A DNA stretch of 64,000 bases from Akkermansia muciniphila (GCA_945900785.1 CAMDJM010000010.1:1-64000), one strand, 5' to 3'; positions 33,609 through 42,700 are shown, numbered from the stretch's first letter. Notes: generated by a model from the letters alone, not told the origin. A program made the numbers and translations.

Positions 33609-34466
33609 TCAAAACGCCGTGCCGGACACATCCAGGGAAAGATCCAGCGCCTTCACCGAGTGCGTCAGCGCCCCGGAACTGATAAAATCAACCCCTGTGG
33701 CGGCGATCTGCGGCAGGCGCTCCAGCGTGATCCCGCCACTCGCCTCCAGTTCCACCCCACTGCTCTGGGCCAACGCCACACACTCCCGCATCTGCTCCAG
33801 CGTCATGTTATCCAGCAAAATACAGGATACCCCCCGCAGCGTCAGGAAACCCCGCACCTGCTCCACCGTATCCGCCTCCAGTTCCACCTTCATGTCAGGA
33901 TGGGCCGCCTTCAGCGCCACGATCCCTGCCTGCAATCCCTCCAGGCCACCCGCCCTGGGCAAATGGTTATCCTTCACCATCGCCATATCGTAAAGCCCCG
34001 TCCGGTGATTCGTCCCCCCGCCAGTCCGCACCGCTGCCTTTTCCAGCCAGCGCCAGCCCGGCGTCGTCTTCCGTGTGTCCAGGATCCGCGCCTTCGTTCC
34101 CGCCACCGCCTTCACATAGACCGCCGTCTGCGAAGCGATCCCGCTCAGCCGTTGCAGAAAATTCAGCGCCGTCCGCTCCGCCGTCAAAATACTCCGGGCC
34201 GGTCCTGACAACTCCATCACCACCTCCCGCACCGCCAAAGCCTCCCCATCCTGCTTCCGCACTGTCACCGAAATAGCTGGATCCACCGCCCGGAACACCG
34301 CCTCCGCCACCCCCACTCCCGCCAGCACCCCTTGCTCCTTCGCCAGAATCACTGCCTCCAGCCGGGCCTCCGCCGTCACAAAAAAACGCGCCGTCGCATC
34401 CCCCGGACCCACGTCCTCCGCCAGGGCCATCCGGATCAACTCATGCACTTCAGCAGGCAAACTCAT
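33609..34466 (-). CDS. nadC: Nicotinate-nucleotide pyrophosphorylase (carboxylating)
   Basis: This 285-aa quinolinate phosphoribosyltransferase is the third step of de novo NAD synthesis. Motifs include LTAERTALNFLQRLSGIAS, ILDTRKTTPGWRWLEKAAVR (split here), GGGTNHRTGLYDMAMVKDNH and the C-terminal LEASGGI and TGVDFISSGALTHS. The ATG at 34466 (MSLPAEVHEL) gives the usual family length; the frame begins 13 codons earlier. It heads a nadC-birA pair. Confidence 0.95.
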   Translation of the reverse strand: MSLPAEVHELIRMALAEDVGPGDATARFFVTAEARLEAVILAKEQGVLAGVGVAEAVFRAVDPAISVTVRKQDGEALAVREVVMELSGPARSILTAERTALNFLQRLSGIASQTAVYVKAVAGTKARILDTRKTTPGWRWLEKAAVRTGGGTNHRTGLYDMAMVKDNHLPRAGGLEGLQAGIVALKAAHPDMKVELEADTVEQVRGFLTLRGVSCILLDNMTLEQMRECVALAQSSGVELEASGGITLERLPQIAATGVDFISSGALTHSVKALDLSLDVSGTAF

Positions 34467-34673
34467 CCCCCACCATGCCCCACCCCATCCGCCATGCAAG
34501 CCCACTGGAATTGGGCAATTGCGCGCAAAGATCCAAAATCACAGCGGCACAGGCCACAAAACGGGACCTGCTTTACACAAAAACAACGCCTGCGACCTGC
34601 CCATTTCAAAATTGCAGTCAAAATCCCCCGCCGCTGGGGAATTGCTAAAACTCGCGCTGATTTGCTGATTTAT

Positions 34674-35336
34674 TCAGCTTGCAGGCAAACTTGCTTCCAG
34701 GGCTTCTATCCAATAGCGGAATGGCTTCTTGTGAAGCGGGACATTTTCGCCATACCACGGATGGATTTGGACCAAGTCCAGGCGACGGGAGGAGTAGCGG
34801 TTCAAATCGTAAATTTTGATGGTTTTTTCCGCCCGTATACGATTCGCCTCATTCAGTCGGCGTTTGGGCACCAGTTTTCCTGTGGTGAATTCGCAGGAAA
34901 AATAACGGTGAAACTCATAGTCCAGCGCATCCGGTTTCAGAAGAGCGTCGTCCCAAGTGTCGCGTTTTGCGTTTTGGCAACCGCTGCAGCAGGCGAATAA
35001 ATTGTCCCAAGCCAGCCGCAGATCTGGTCTGGAATAGGGACCGCTTTTGGGGCGGAAATGCTCGATAGTTTCGGACGTCATATCATCTGTCATCGGATAG
35101 CCATCGCAAAATGAACAATGGTCCGAAGTCTGATGACAAAGCAGCGCGAAGAGGATTTGGTTTATTTTGCGGTTTTCCCACCGTGGCCAATCCTTACTGT
35201 CAGGATGGTTTTGAAGGTAGGTTTCAAGAAAGGCGGCGAGTTCCAGCCCAGTCGCATCCAGGTCGTCAACCCCCTGAATGCCCAGCGAATTCAGTTTGCC
35301 CAATGTTTCAAGGTTCAACCGAGACTGTCTGATCAT
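34674..35336 (-). CDS. ptuB: Septu protein PtuB, HNH endonuclease
   Basis: This 220-aa HNH nuclease is of the TIGR02646/PtuB type. Zinc-ligand pairs appear as CSFC (74-77) and CSGC (117-120), with the catalytic ETIEHFRPKS (His93) and WDNLF Asn between them. In Septu anti-phage systems PtuB is the DNA- or RNA-cleaving effector bound to PtuA. Its ATG overlaps the ptuA stop (ATGA), indicating stoichiometric coupled translation. GC content and codon use are looser than in the flanking nadC and ypfJ genes, which fits horizontal acquisition. No reverse transcriptase is nearby, so it is not a retron. Confidence 0.85.
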   Translation of the reverse strand: MIRQSRLNLETLGKLNSLGIQGVDDLDATGLELAAFLETYLQNHPDSKDWPRWENRKINQILFALLCHQTSDHCSFCDGYPMTDDMTSETIEHFRPKSGPYSRPDLRLAWDNLFACCSGCQNAKRDTWDDALLKPDALDYEFHRYFSCEFTTGKLVPKRRLNEANRIRAEKTIKIYDLNRYSSRRLDLVQIHPWYGENVPLHKKPFRYWIEALEASLPAS

Positions 35337-36580
35337 GCGGGCACGGGTTCTTTGAGTTCACGTTCCAATTGCAGGGCTTCGGCCCGTGCAATCCAACCAA
35401 GCTCCTCACCGCGAAGGGCGAGCATGCCCAGTAAGCTTTTAGCCTCGATAACAGCAGAGCAATCGCCATCAAGAGCTTTTTCCTTGGCCGCGCGGAAGTC
35501 GGCCATAATTTGTTCAGACTCCGGATCAAACCGCTCTTCAACTCCCATGATGTCCCTTAAAACATCAATATAGCTGTCGCCGGGCTTGGCAGGCACGGGA
35601 GCCAGAGCATTCACTGTTCCGTCCGGCTGCTGCTGCAATTGGTGAATCCACCCTTCATTGACGCTCATGATCACAAAGGGCGAATGGGTGGCAATGATCA
35701 TTTGTGCATTCGGCAAAAGCTCCTGAGCTAAGGGAATAATTTTGCGTTGCCACGCGGGATGAAGGTGGGTCTCAGGCTCGTCGAGTAGAATAAGCATGGA
35801 TTCGGCGAGCGGATCTTTGCTATCAGGGCAGATGAGATCAGCCATGACTGCAACGTCAACCAGCCATCCGATTACGACGCGAAGTCCATCCGGGAGCTGA
35901 CTAAATCTAAGGGTTTTGTGATTCCAGTCAATTTTGAGACTGGGCGTCGGCCGTGTGGAGGCGCGGAAGGCAAAACCGTCACGTCCATCATCCGAAATCC
36001 TACAAAGTGCATTGGATATTTTGGTTTCCAATGAAATCACAATTTTTTCGTAACGAGGCATGAGTTCCAAGGGCAATGGATGCCCTCCCCGATTCATGAA
36101 ATCCTGAGCAGCTTCCTGCTTTAGATTCCAGAGTGCCTGAGCTAGCTTCGTGGAATACTCCGGTGCGCGTTGAAAAGCCATCAATTCCGCAGCATCCGGC
36201 ACCTGAGCAGATGCCATTGCGTTGACTTGGGCGTCGATCAAGTAACTCGATCCCGAATAGGCGAATACCAGGTGATTCTTTAGATGTCCTTCCCTTTGCC
36301 CATCCCTGAATCGGCAAAATAGTTCTCCTTTCTTATTGCAGGCCTCAATTTTTAACCCTGCCTGAGACTCGCCTCCCCACCTTGCATTGAGAGGGCCTTT
36401 GTTACCTCCCAACGCGGCGATTGCTGAAAGCAGCCGGGATTTACCCGTCCCGTTTGGTCCCGTGATAAATTGGACCTCCCCACGTAGTGCTACTCCTCCT
36501 GCGGCAATTGGTTCGGGTAGTTCCAAGTCAATCGAGGGGAAAGGTGGCAGCCCTTCGGCTTTGATTCTTTCAATTCGCAT
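35333..36580 (-). CDS. ptuA: Septu protein PtuA, ABC/SMC-like ATPase
   Basis: This 415-aa ATPase has Walker A GPNGTGKS at 41-48, a signature-like LPDGLR before VVIGWLVDVA, Walker B MLILLDEPETHLHP and the switch His in ATHSPFV. The C-terminal region is helical and ends RELKEPVPA, joining ptuB by an ATGA overlap. PtuA forms the nucleotide-regulated scaffold that restrains PtuB until infection lowers nucleotide pools. The ATG at 36580 (MRIERIKAEG) is chosen because the ATPase N-terminus begins there; the upstream frame is unlike the family. Confidence 0.85.
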   Translation of the reverse strand: MRIERIKAEGLPPFPSIDLELPEPIAAGGVALRGEVQFITGPNGTGKSRLLSAIAALGGNKGPLNARWGGESQAGLKIEACNKKGELFCRFRDGQREGHLKNHLVFAYSGSSYLIDAQVNAMASAQVPDAAELMAFQRAPEYSTKLAQALWNLKQEAAQDFMNRGGHPLPLELMPRYEKIVISLETKISNALCRISDDGRDGFAFRASTRPTPSLKIDWNHKTLRFSQLPDGLRVVIGWLVDVAVMADLICPDSKDPLAESMLILLDEPETHLHPAWQRKIIPLAQELLPNAQMIIATHSPFVIMSVNEGWIHQLQQQPDGTVNALAPVPAKPGDSYIDVLRDIMGVEERFDPESEQIMADFRAAKEKALDGDCSAVIEAKSLLGMLALRGEELGWIARAEALQLERELKEPVPA

Positions 36581-36854
36581 CGGCAACCTTAAACCTGAAG
36601 GGGCCAAGGCGCAAATACGGAACTTCGGATAGTTCAAACTGCCCCGATGCAGCCCCAACTTGCATCTCGAGACGGCATTTTACATCCCCATCAGCTTTTC
36701 CTGCAGGGCCTTTCAGACTTCCAGTTGGTGGCCGACCGGGGCGATGCGCAGGCTGCCGACGGGGATCTGGAATTCCGGATGCTTGATCCTTGTGATTTTG
36801 ACCTGCTGATAGCACTTCAGAGGTTGGCCCGGGCCGTAGAACGGAAGGTTTACC
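36581..36854. other. Junction between Septu and ypfJ with a possible gene fragment
   Basis: No complete gene is present. On the minus strand, 36713-36856 reads about 47 codons (starting EVNLPFYGPGQP and ending IAPVGHQLEV) that look protein-like but have no start codon and run directly from the ypfJ stop region. It may be a relic of a gene disrupted when the Septu pair arrived, or chance. Confidence 0.3.
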
Positions 36855-37730
36855 TCACAATTGCTCGTAAGGGGTCGAAAAGAGTTCCTTCATGGCCGCG
36901 AAGTCGCCGGTCTTCAGACCGCGGGTGAACCACCGGGTGCGCTGCTGGGAGGTGCCGTGCGTGTATTTTTCCGGCGAGGTGAACCCCGTGGAGCGCTTCT
37001 GGAGCCGGTCGTCGCCGATGGCATTGGCAGAGGCGATGGCCTCCTCCACGTCGCCGGCTTCCACAAAACGGAACTTCCGCTGGCCCTGATAGGCCCAAAC
37101 GCCGGCGAGGTAGTCCGCCTGGAGTTCCAGACGCACGGACCATTCATTGAATTCCTCCGGGGGCAGGGTGCGCCGCTTTTTGTCCACCAAATCGCTGTAG
37201 CCCAGCAGGTTCTGCACATGATGGCCGATTTCGTGGGCGATGACATAAGCCTGGGAAAATTCTGCTTTGGAGCCACCGAGGTTTTGCGCCAGCTCATCGA
37301 AAAAGGTGGGGTCGAGATAGACGGTGCGGTCCGCCGGGCAGTAAAACGGACCGGCGGCGGAAGGGGCATCGCCACAGCCACCGGTGGATACCGCTTCGGA
37401 AAATAACACCATTCTGGGTGGCGTATATTGCTGCCCGGCCTTGCGGAATTGTTCCTCCCACACGGTCTCCGTAAACCGCAGGACGGTCGCGGTGAAGGCC
37501 CGCTGCTCCAGTTCCCGTGGGCTGGGTTCCGCCCCGGAGCCCGCCCCAGCCTCACCCGCTCCCTGCTGGGACTGGCTGATTTGCTGGGTGAGTTGTTTGG
37601 GGTCCACTCCCAGGAGCAGGCCAATCACCAGAATGAGCAGCGCCCCGCCCCCGCCGATGGCTGCCTTGCTGCGCCCGGATCCGCGCCGGTCCTCCAGGTT
37701 GGTGCTCTGCTCATTGTCTTTCCATTTCAT
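36855..37730 (-). CDS. ypfJ: YpfJ/KPN_02809 family neutral zinc metallopeptidase
   Basis: This 291-aa protein has a basic cytoplasmic start (NLEDRRGSGRSKAAIGGG), one membrane anchor (about 26-42), a Gln/Gly-rich linker, then the extracytoplasmic peptidase domain. The domain contains STGGCGDAPSAAGPFYCPAD, VYLDPTFFDEL and the zinc site YVIAHEIGHHVQNLLG. The third zinc ligand lies in the following ELQADYLAGVWA. The length is normal. The physiological substrate of the family is unknown. Confidence 0.93.
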   Translation of the reverse strand: MKWKDNEQSTNLEDRRGSGRSKAAIGGGGALLILVIGLLLGVDPKQLTQQISQSQQGAGEAGAGSGAEPSPRELEQRAFTATVLRFTETVWEEQFRKAGQQYTPPRMVLFSEAVSTGGCGDAPSAAGPFYCPADRTVYLDPTFFDELAQNLGGSKAEFSQAYVIAHEIGHHVQNLLGYSDLVDKKRRTLPPEEFNEWSVRLELQADYLAGVWAYQGQRKFRFVEAGDVEEAIASANAIGDDRLQKRSTGFTSPEKYTHGTSQQRTRWFTRGLKTGDFAAMKELFSTPYEQL

Positions 37731-37752
37731 AGGGATTGCTTTGGGTTTGGAT

Positions 37753-38175
37753 TTAAAGGGGTTGCTCTGGCTGGAGGAAAACTTGGGGGGACTCGGTTTC
37801 CACCCGGAAGGACCGGGGAATACGCTGTCTTACGGCGATTTCCACGACGAGCGCAGCGGTTGCCGGATGGGATTGATAGTCATCCCGGCTGCCGGTGACG
37901 ACGGATAAATCAGGTTCCGGTTCGGAGTTGGAAAACGTGAGCAGGTCTTCCTTTCCAACCGACCATTCCGGGCCGGGGGATTGTTGGAGGAGTTCCAGCA
38001 AAGCGGCGGACAATTTGGTGTGCAGGAAGGATTTCGACATTTTTTCGAGAATCACGCCGCGGATGAGTTCGCTGCGCTGCGGTGCCAGATTCGCCGCGAT
38101 CAGGCCATGCCATCCCTTTACCGAAAGAGGCAGTGCCCTTCTCCGGAATTCCGGGTTTTCCAAAACGGGAAGCAT
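37753..38175 (-). pseudogene. Truncated Uma2-family (PD-(D/E)XK) gene
   Basis: The 140 codons start MLPVLENPEFRRRALPLSV, and LIRGVILEKMSKSFLHTKLS, SNSEPEPDLSVV and ATAALVVEIAV match Uma2 proteins, with the PD of the nuclease core at EPD and the E at VVEIA. After that the sequence leaves the family (RQRIPRSFRVETESPQ) and stops, losing the conserved Lys helix and C-terminus. A frameshift near 37840 is likely. It is distinct from the two intact Uma2 copies at 42-43.5 kb. Confidence 0.7.
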
Positions 38176-38236
38176 ACAGGAATGGTGTGCGGATTTGGCT
38201 GGGGCGCAAGGTTGGTTTGCGGAGGTTTGGAATTCA

Positions 38237-38268
38237 AAAAACCGGCACCCTTGCGGATGCCGGTTTTT
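38237..38268. terminator. Bidirectional Rho-independent terminator
   Basis: AAAAACCGGCA pairs with TGCCGGTTTTT around a 10-base loop, giving a GC stem with A and T flanks usable from either strand. It lies just after the ahcY stop (minus strand) and would end that transcript before the Uma2 relic. Confidence 0.88.
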
Positions 38269-38314
38269 GGGTTTTTCGAAACACACGGGCCGGAGCCCCG
38301 TGCTCCCTTGATAG

Positions 38315-39739
38315 CTAGTAGCGGTAGTGGTCGGCTTTGTAAGGGCCTTCCTTCGGCACATTGAGGTAAGCGGCTTGTTCGTCGCTGAGGACGGTCAGCT
38401 TGACGCCGATCTTCTCGAGGTGCAGGCGGGCGACTTCTTCGTCGAGTTCCTTGCTGAGGCGGTAGACGCCGGGCTTGTATTCGTTCTTTTTGCGCCAGAG
38501 GTCAAGCTGGGCGAGGGCTTGGTTGGTGAAGCTGGCGCTCATCACGAAGGCTGGGTGGCCGGTGGCGCAACCGAGGTTCATCAGGCGGCCTTCGGCGAGC
38601 ATATAAATGCTGCGGTCGCCGGGGACGTCGTAGCGGTCATACTGGGGCTTGATGTTGATGCGGGTGACGCCTTTTTCCTCGTTGAGCTTGTCGACTTGGA
38701 TTTCGTTATCAAAGTGACCGATGTTGGCGACGATGGCTTGGTCCTTCATGTTGAGCATGTGCTTCAACGTGATGACGTCCTTATTGCCGGTGGTGGTGAC
38801 GTAGATGTCCGCCACGCCGAGGGTATCTTCGACGGTCTTGACTTCGAAGCCTTCCATAGCGGCCTGGAGAGCGTTGATGGGGTCGATTTCCGTGACGATA
38901 ACCCGGGCACCGAAGCCGCGGAGGGAGTGGGCGGTGCCCTTGCCGACATCGCCGTAGCCGCAGACGCAGGCGACTTTGCCGGCAATCATGACATCGGTGG
39001 CGCGCTTCAGACCGTCAGCGCAGGATTCGCGGCAGCCGTAGAGGTTGTCAAACTTGGACTTGGTGACGGAGTCGTTGACGTTGATGGCTGGGACGAGGAG
39101 CTGACCGGCTTCCATCATCTGATAGAGGCGGTGCACGCCGGTGGTGGTCTCTTCGGAGACGCCCTTCCAGTCCTTCACGATGGCGTGGAAGATGCCGGGT
39201 TCTTCGGCGTGGACTTTCTTGAGGAGGTCTTTGATGACTTGCTCTTCGTGGTTGCCGCTGGGGGTGTTGACCCAGTTGGCGCCGTTTTCGAGTTCGTAGC
39301 CTTTGTGGATGAAGAGGGTGGCATCGCCACCGTCGTCGATGATGAGTTGGGGGCCGGGGGCGTCGATGTGACGGATAGCTTTCCAGGTGCAATCCCAGTA
39401 TTCTTCAAGGGACTCGCCCTTCCAGGCAAAAACGGGGATACCGACGGCGGCGATGGCGGCGGCGGCGTGGTCCTGGGTGGAGAAAATGTTACAGGAGGCC
39501 CAGCGGACCTTGGCCCCGAGTTCCACCATGGTCTCGATGAGCACGGCGGTTTCGATGGTCATGTGGAGGGATCCGGTGACGCGGACCCCTTTGAGGGGCT
39601 TGTCCTCGCCGTATTTGGCGCGGATGGCCATCAAGCCGGGCATTTCATGCTCGGCGATGTCGAGGGTTTTCCGGCCCCAGGGGGCGAGGGAGATGTCGGC
39701 GACTTTGTAGTCGGTGAAGGCAGCGGTAGCAGTGCTCAT
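38315..39739 (-). CDS. ahcY: Adenosylhomocysteinase
   Basis: This 474-aa NAD-dependent S-adenosylhomocysteine hydrolase splits SAH into homocysteine and adenosine, sustaining methylation reactions. Motifs include [16 protein letters not shown], the substrate site [36 protein letters not shown], the NAD-binding [16 protein letters not shown] and the C-terminal KADHYRY. The length is full. A 26-bp palindrome lies about 30-55 bases upstream of the start and a strong terminator follows, so it is a single-gene regulated unit. Confidence 0.97.
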   Translation of the reverse strand: MSTATAAFTDYKVADISLAPWGRKTLDIAEHEMPGLMAIRAKYGEDKPLKGVRVTGSLHMTIETAVLIETMVELGAKVRWASCNIFSTQDHAAAAIAAVGIPVFAWKGESLEEYWDCTWKAIRHIDAPGPQLIIDDGGDATLFIHKGYELENGANWVNTPSGNHEEQVIKDLLKKVHAEEPGIFHAIVKDWKGVSEETTTGVHRLYQMMEAGQLLVPAINVNDSVTKSKFDNLYGCRESCADGLKRATDVMIAGKVACVCGYGDVGKGTAHSLRGFGARVIVTEIDPINALQAAMEGFEVKTVEDTLGVADIYVTTTGNKDVITLKHMLNMKDQAIVANIGHFDNEIQVDKLNEEKGVTRINIKPQYDRYDVPGDRSIYMLAEGRLMNLGCATGHPAFVMSASFTNQALAQLDLWRKKNEYKPGVYRLSKELDEEVARLHLEKIGVKLTVLSDEQAAYLNVPKEGPYKADHYRY

Positions 39740-39769
39740 GGGTGTGGTTTGGGTGGAGTTCAGAAAACG

Positions 39770-39795
39770 TATGAACGCATCATGATACGTTGATA
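39770..39795. promoter_or_regulatory. 26-bp imperfect palindrome upstream of ahcY
   Basis: TATGAACGCATCA and TGATACGTTGATA are complementary at 11 of 13 positions, centred on CATG, with the 18-base core AACGCATCATGATACGTT nearly perfect. Its position 31-56 bases before the ahcY ATG suits an operator for a dimeric repressor, for instance an ArsR-type SAH-responsive regulator as known in other bacteria. The regulator is not identified in this window. Confidence 0.65.
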
Positions 39796-39896
39796 TGTTC
39801 GCTCATGGATGCCTGGAGTCAAAGGAGTTTTTCAAGAATCCATTCCCTCCGGACAAATCCCTTGCAGATGAAAGCAAAGCACATGCACTATGAAGG

Positions 39897-40301
39897 GTGT
39901 CTATTTTGCGTGTTCTGTTGATGTCGTTTCTCGCCCTGCGATTGCTGGGCGGCGACTTCGCCGTGTTGCAGATTGTCGCTTGGACCGGGATGATTGTCAC
40001 CCGGACCGCTGAAACCGGCGTCGCGGCAGCCGTGGAATCCACTTTTGATGGCGAACACCCCTGCCCATTGTGCAAAGCCTTGGACAGCGCAAAGAGCCAG
40101 GAACAAAAAGACACGCCACTGCCAGATGGTTTGGTGGTAAAATTGAAATTGAAGGACGTGCAGCGGACTGAGGATTTAGTAATCCCCTGTCCCGTGGCCG
40201 GAGTGCTCCAGATCATGGGATCGGTCGCCTACCTTGCAGCCATGCCATATGACCGGAGCGATGCTCCAGCAGTGCCGCCTCCGGAAACCCGCTTATCCTA
40301 A
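39897..40301 (+). CDS. Small exported protein with CPLC motif
   Basis: This protein of about 134 aa starts at GTG, with a hydrophobic N-terminus (ILRVLLMSFLALRLLGGDFAVLQ) followed by a short periplasmic domain. The domain contains FDGEHPCPLCKALDSAKSQ and, later, LVIPCPVAGV. HPCxLC proteins of this size are often encoded beside metal uptake or efflux genes; that association, and the downstream metal genes, suggest a metal-related role. No domain with known activity was recognised. An internal ATG eight codons later is a possible start. Confidence 0.6.
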   Translation: MSILRVLLMSFLALRLLGGDFAVLQIVAWTGMIVTRTAETGVAAAVESTFDGEHPCPLCKALDSAKSQEQKDTPLPDGLVVKLKLKDVQRTEDLVIPCPVAGVLQIMGSVAYLAAMPYDRSDAPAVPPPETRLS

Positions 40302-40587
40302 GCGATTTTGCCTGAGCGAGGGAGGGAATCTCCCGAGCCAGCGCAGGGAGGATTGTTTTCTTTTGGAATAGGGTGGCTTGCCCGCTTTCCTCCGCAGGGT
40401 TTTCCCTGCGTATGGCAGTTCCAGAAAACGTAAATCCGCCCGCAGCAAAATCCCCGCGGAAAACGGCATCCTGTGGCTATCCCCGAAGCGGTGGCCAGCC
40501 GTCCGCCTCCCTATCGGAGGTCCAGCTTCCCTCACTCATCCGGCCCCGCTGGATGCCACAGCCCTTTTTCAATAACTTTTTGCAAAT

Positions 40588-41412
40588 ATGAAATTTACTT
40601 CCCGTTTCACGCTTCTTTCTTCTGTTTCATCAATCACTCTTGCCCTGATGCTGCCCGCTGCCGCCCATCATGGACAGGATTTCTTCCTCCTGGATGATAC
40701 CCGCATCCCCACCCAAGGCCATGTTTTGGCATTGGGCACGTTTGCCTTCGAGGACGAGGGTGAAGACGATTCCCTCAGCTATTCCACCGGCGTGTTGCTG
40801 GGAGTGTTGCCCCGCGCCGCCCTGAGTCTCCAAGCCGATTTTATAGATGAAGCCGGAGCCGGTTGGGAATACCGCTCTGTCACCCCGGGCTTCCATTTCG
40901 ACCTCACCCCTGCGGATCTGAAGCTGCCCATCCGCCTGGGCCTTTCCGCTGGCTATCAATTCGCGGAAACCCCGGGGAAGGAATATCACGACTCCGGGCA
41001 CCACGACTCCGCTGGGGAAGCAGAGGAGGAAGCCGGGCACCACCACGAAGCAGAAGGGCACGAACACAGCGGGATCCACAATCACGACGACAGCCTTTTC
41101 ATTGGAAGACTCGTCCTGGAAGCCGACCTCACCCCCTCCACCCTGCTCGTGGCCAATCTCATCAGCGTGCTTCCTGACGGGAAATCCGCCGCCTGGGGCT
41201 ACGGTATCGGCTTGCGCCAAAAGCTCCGTCCTGACTTCTCTGTCGGCGTCGAAGCCATTGGTGATTTTGCCAGCCATGGCGAGCACGAAATCATCGGAGC
41301 GGCCTACTGGGAGGTGATCCCGCACCTCATCCTCAAAGCCGGTGCCGGCATCGGCCTCACCAGCGAAAGTCCGGACGCTTCCTTCCGCACAGGCATCGTC
41401 TGGATCTTCTAA
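40588..41412 (+). CDS. Outer-membrane beta-barrel protein with His-rich metal-binding insert
   Basis: This 274-aa protein has a signal peptide (about 1-26, ending LPAAAHH). The mature part alternates amphipathic strands (VLALGTFAFEDEG, GVLLGVLPRAALSLQADF, LPIRLGLSAGYQF) and ends in aromatic Phe (GIVWIF), as in outer-membrane barrels. Residues about 132-168 form a loop with about a dozen His plus Glu/Asp (EAGHHHEAEGHEHSGIHNHD), a probable Ni, Co, Zn or Cu binding loop. It is followed by a periplasmic HMA protein gene, supporting metal uptake or sensing. The 286-base upstream region holds only weak hairpins. Confidence 0.7.
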   Translation: MKFTSRFTLLSSVSSITLALMLPAAAHHGQDFFLLDDTRIPTQGHVLALGTFAFEDEGEDDSLSYSTGVLLGVLPRAALSLQADFIDEAGAGWEYRSVTPGFHFDLTPADLKLPIRLGLSAGYQFAETPGKEYHDSGHHDSAGEAEEEAGHHHEAEGHEHSGIHNHDDSLFIGRLVLEADLTPSTLLVANLISVLPDGKSAAWGYGIGLRQKLRPDFSVGVEAIGDFASHGEHEIIGAAYWEVIPHLILKAGAGIGLTSESPDASFRTGIVWIF

Positions 41413-41597
41413 CTATCGCCTGCCAGCTCCCGGGGCCCAGGCTCTCCCGCTCCCGCTCAAACCTTTGCTGCCTCCGCCCGCCCCAGCCACGCGGCAGGCG
41501 ATCTGGAATCCGGGCATGCCAACCCGGCAACTTCCATAACCGCGACGAAAAACCCACCTTCTGATTTACGTTTTCTCCCTCTCATTACTGCCCCACC

Positions 41598-41945
41598 ATG
41601 AAAATCATCCGCCGTTTCCCCGCCCTCACCCTTCTTGCCCTGCTTCCTTCCTTCGTCTCCGCCGCAGATCCCGCTCCGGCTCCCGCAGCCGTCACCTATC
41701 AATACAAAGGCGGGATCACCGGAGTCGCCTGTGCCGCCTGCTCCAAGCACGTTAAAACCGCCCTGCAAAAGCTCCCCGGCGTCACCGCCCTGAAAGTTGT
41801 CCCAACGGAAACCTCCGGCCTCGCCACAATCGAAATCACCTCCACCTCCCCCGACATCACCAAGGAATCCGCCATCCTCGCTCTCGGCAAGCAGGCGGAC
41901 GCCTATCAAATTCAAAAGCTGTCCCGCGGGGAAACAAAACGCTGA
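41598..41945 (+). CDS. Periplasmic heavy-metal-associated (HMA) domain protein
   Basis: This 115-aa protein has a signal peptide (about 1-22, PSFVSAADP), then one HMA ferredoxin-like domain with the metal-binding CxxC as GVACAACSKHVKTALQKLPGV (split at AACSK; Cys45 and Cys48). Soluble periplasmic HMA proteins such as MerP pass soft metals to transporters. It sits between the His-rich barrel and the Uma2 duplicates on the same strand. The exact metal cannot be read from the motif. Confidence 0.85.
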   Translation: MKIIRRFPALTLLALLPSFVSAADPAPAPAAVTYQYKGGITGVACAACSKHVKTALQKLPGVTALKVVPTETSGLATIEITSTSPDITKESAILALGKQADAYQIQKLSRGETKR

Positions 41946-41989
41946 GCCGGGGATCCTTCATGAGCCTGCCGCCAAGTCCCTTCCGGACC

Positions 41990-42017
41990 TTGCAAAGGGT
42001 GAATTGGACCCTATAAT
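41990..42017 (+). promoter_or_regulatory. Promoter of the first Uma2 copy, -10 adjacent to the ATG
   Basis: TTGCAA (41990-41995), 16-base spacer, perfect TATAAT (42012-42017), then the ATG only five bases later at 42023. Initiation would give a leaderless mRNA. In the second copy the equivalent -10 has decayed to TACTTT while the -35 is kept, so the second gene may be weaker. Confidence 0.55.
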
Positions 42018-42022
42018 GCCAC

Positions 42023-42700
42023 ATGGCCAGTCTACTCGAAAAGCCAACCCGTCCGGCGGGGCGGAACCGCCCGATTCCCCCGCGCATCCCCGTTTTGGAA
42101 AATGGGGACCGCCTTACTGTGGCAGAATTCATGCGCCGCTACGAGGCCGCACCCGGCGTCAGGAAGGCCCAACTCATCGAAGGATTCGTTCACATGCCCT
42201 CTCCCGTAAATGCCACCCAACACGCTAAGCCGGACGGAATGATCCAAGGCTGGCTCTTTACCTACAGCTTGGACTTTCCTGAGTTGGAAGTGTATCCCAA
42301 TGCCACCTTGATCCTTGATGGAGACAACGCCGTGCAGCCGGATGCCATTCTTTGCCGTCCTGCCACAGGCGAAAAAGTCTGGCTGGATAAGGAAGGCTAC
42401 CTGCACGGCGCACCGGGTTTGGTCTGTGAAATCGCTTCGAGCAGTGCCTCCATTGATCTCCACGCCAAATTCCAGGCGTATCGGCGCAATGGCGTGGGCG
42501 AATACCTGGTTTGGCTGGTGCAGGAGCAGCGCATCCTTTGGTTCCAACTGGAGGACGGAGATTTCGTAGAACAAAAGGAATCCGCCGGCCTGCTCGCCAG
42601 CAAAGTCTTCCCCGGCCTGATCCTTGATGTCAAGGCCCTGCTGAAACACGATAAATCCAAGGTCATCCATGGACTGAAGGGCGGAAGGAAAAAACGATAG
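42023..42700 (+). CDS. Uma2-family PD-(D/E)XK protein, copy 1
   Basis: This 225-aa protein is a DUF820/Uma2 restriction-like fold. LTVAEFMRRYEAAPGV opens the domain, AVQPDAILC carries the catalytic Asp, GLVCEIASSSASIDLHAKF the Glu-x-x and Lys helix, and NGVGEYLVW follows. It ends in a basic GGRKKR tail. Uma2 proteins are expanded in many genomes without known substrate; nuclease activity is inferred from the fold. It is about 90 percent identical to its tandem neighbour. Confidence 0.88.
   Translation: MASLLEKPTRPAGRNRPIPPRIPVLENGDRLTVAEFMRRYEAAPGVRKAQLIEGFVHMPSPVNATQHAKPDGMIQGWLFTYSLDFPELEVYPNATLILDGDNAVQPDAILCRPATGEKVWLDKEGYLHGAPGLVCEIASSSASIDLHAKFQAYRRNGVGEYLVWLVQEQRILWFQLEDGDFVEQKESAGLLASKVFPGLILDVKALLKHDKSKVIHGLKGGRKKR

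Noticed and set aside
34674-36580. Retron associated with the PtuAB genes
   Set aside because: No reverse transcriptase or msr/msd-like structure is present on either side.
40302-40587. Possible metal or cobalamin riboswitch upstream of the His-rich barrel
   Set aside because: The B12-box and its supporting stems are not found; only short unrelated hairpins are visible.
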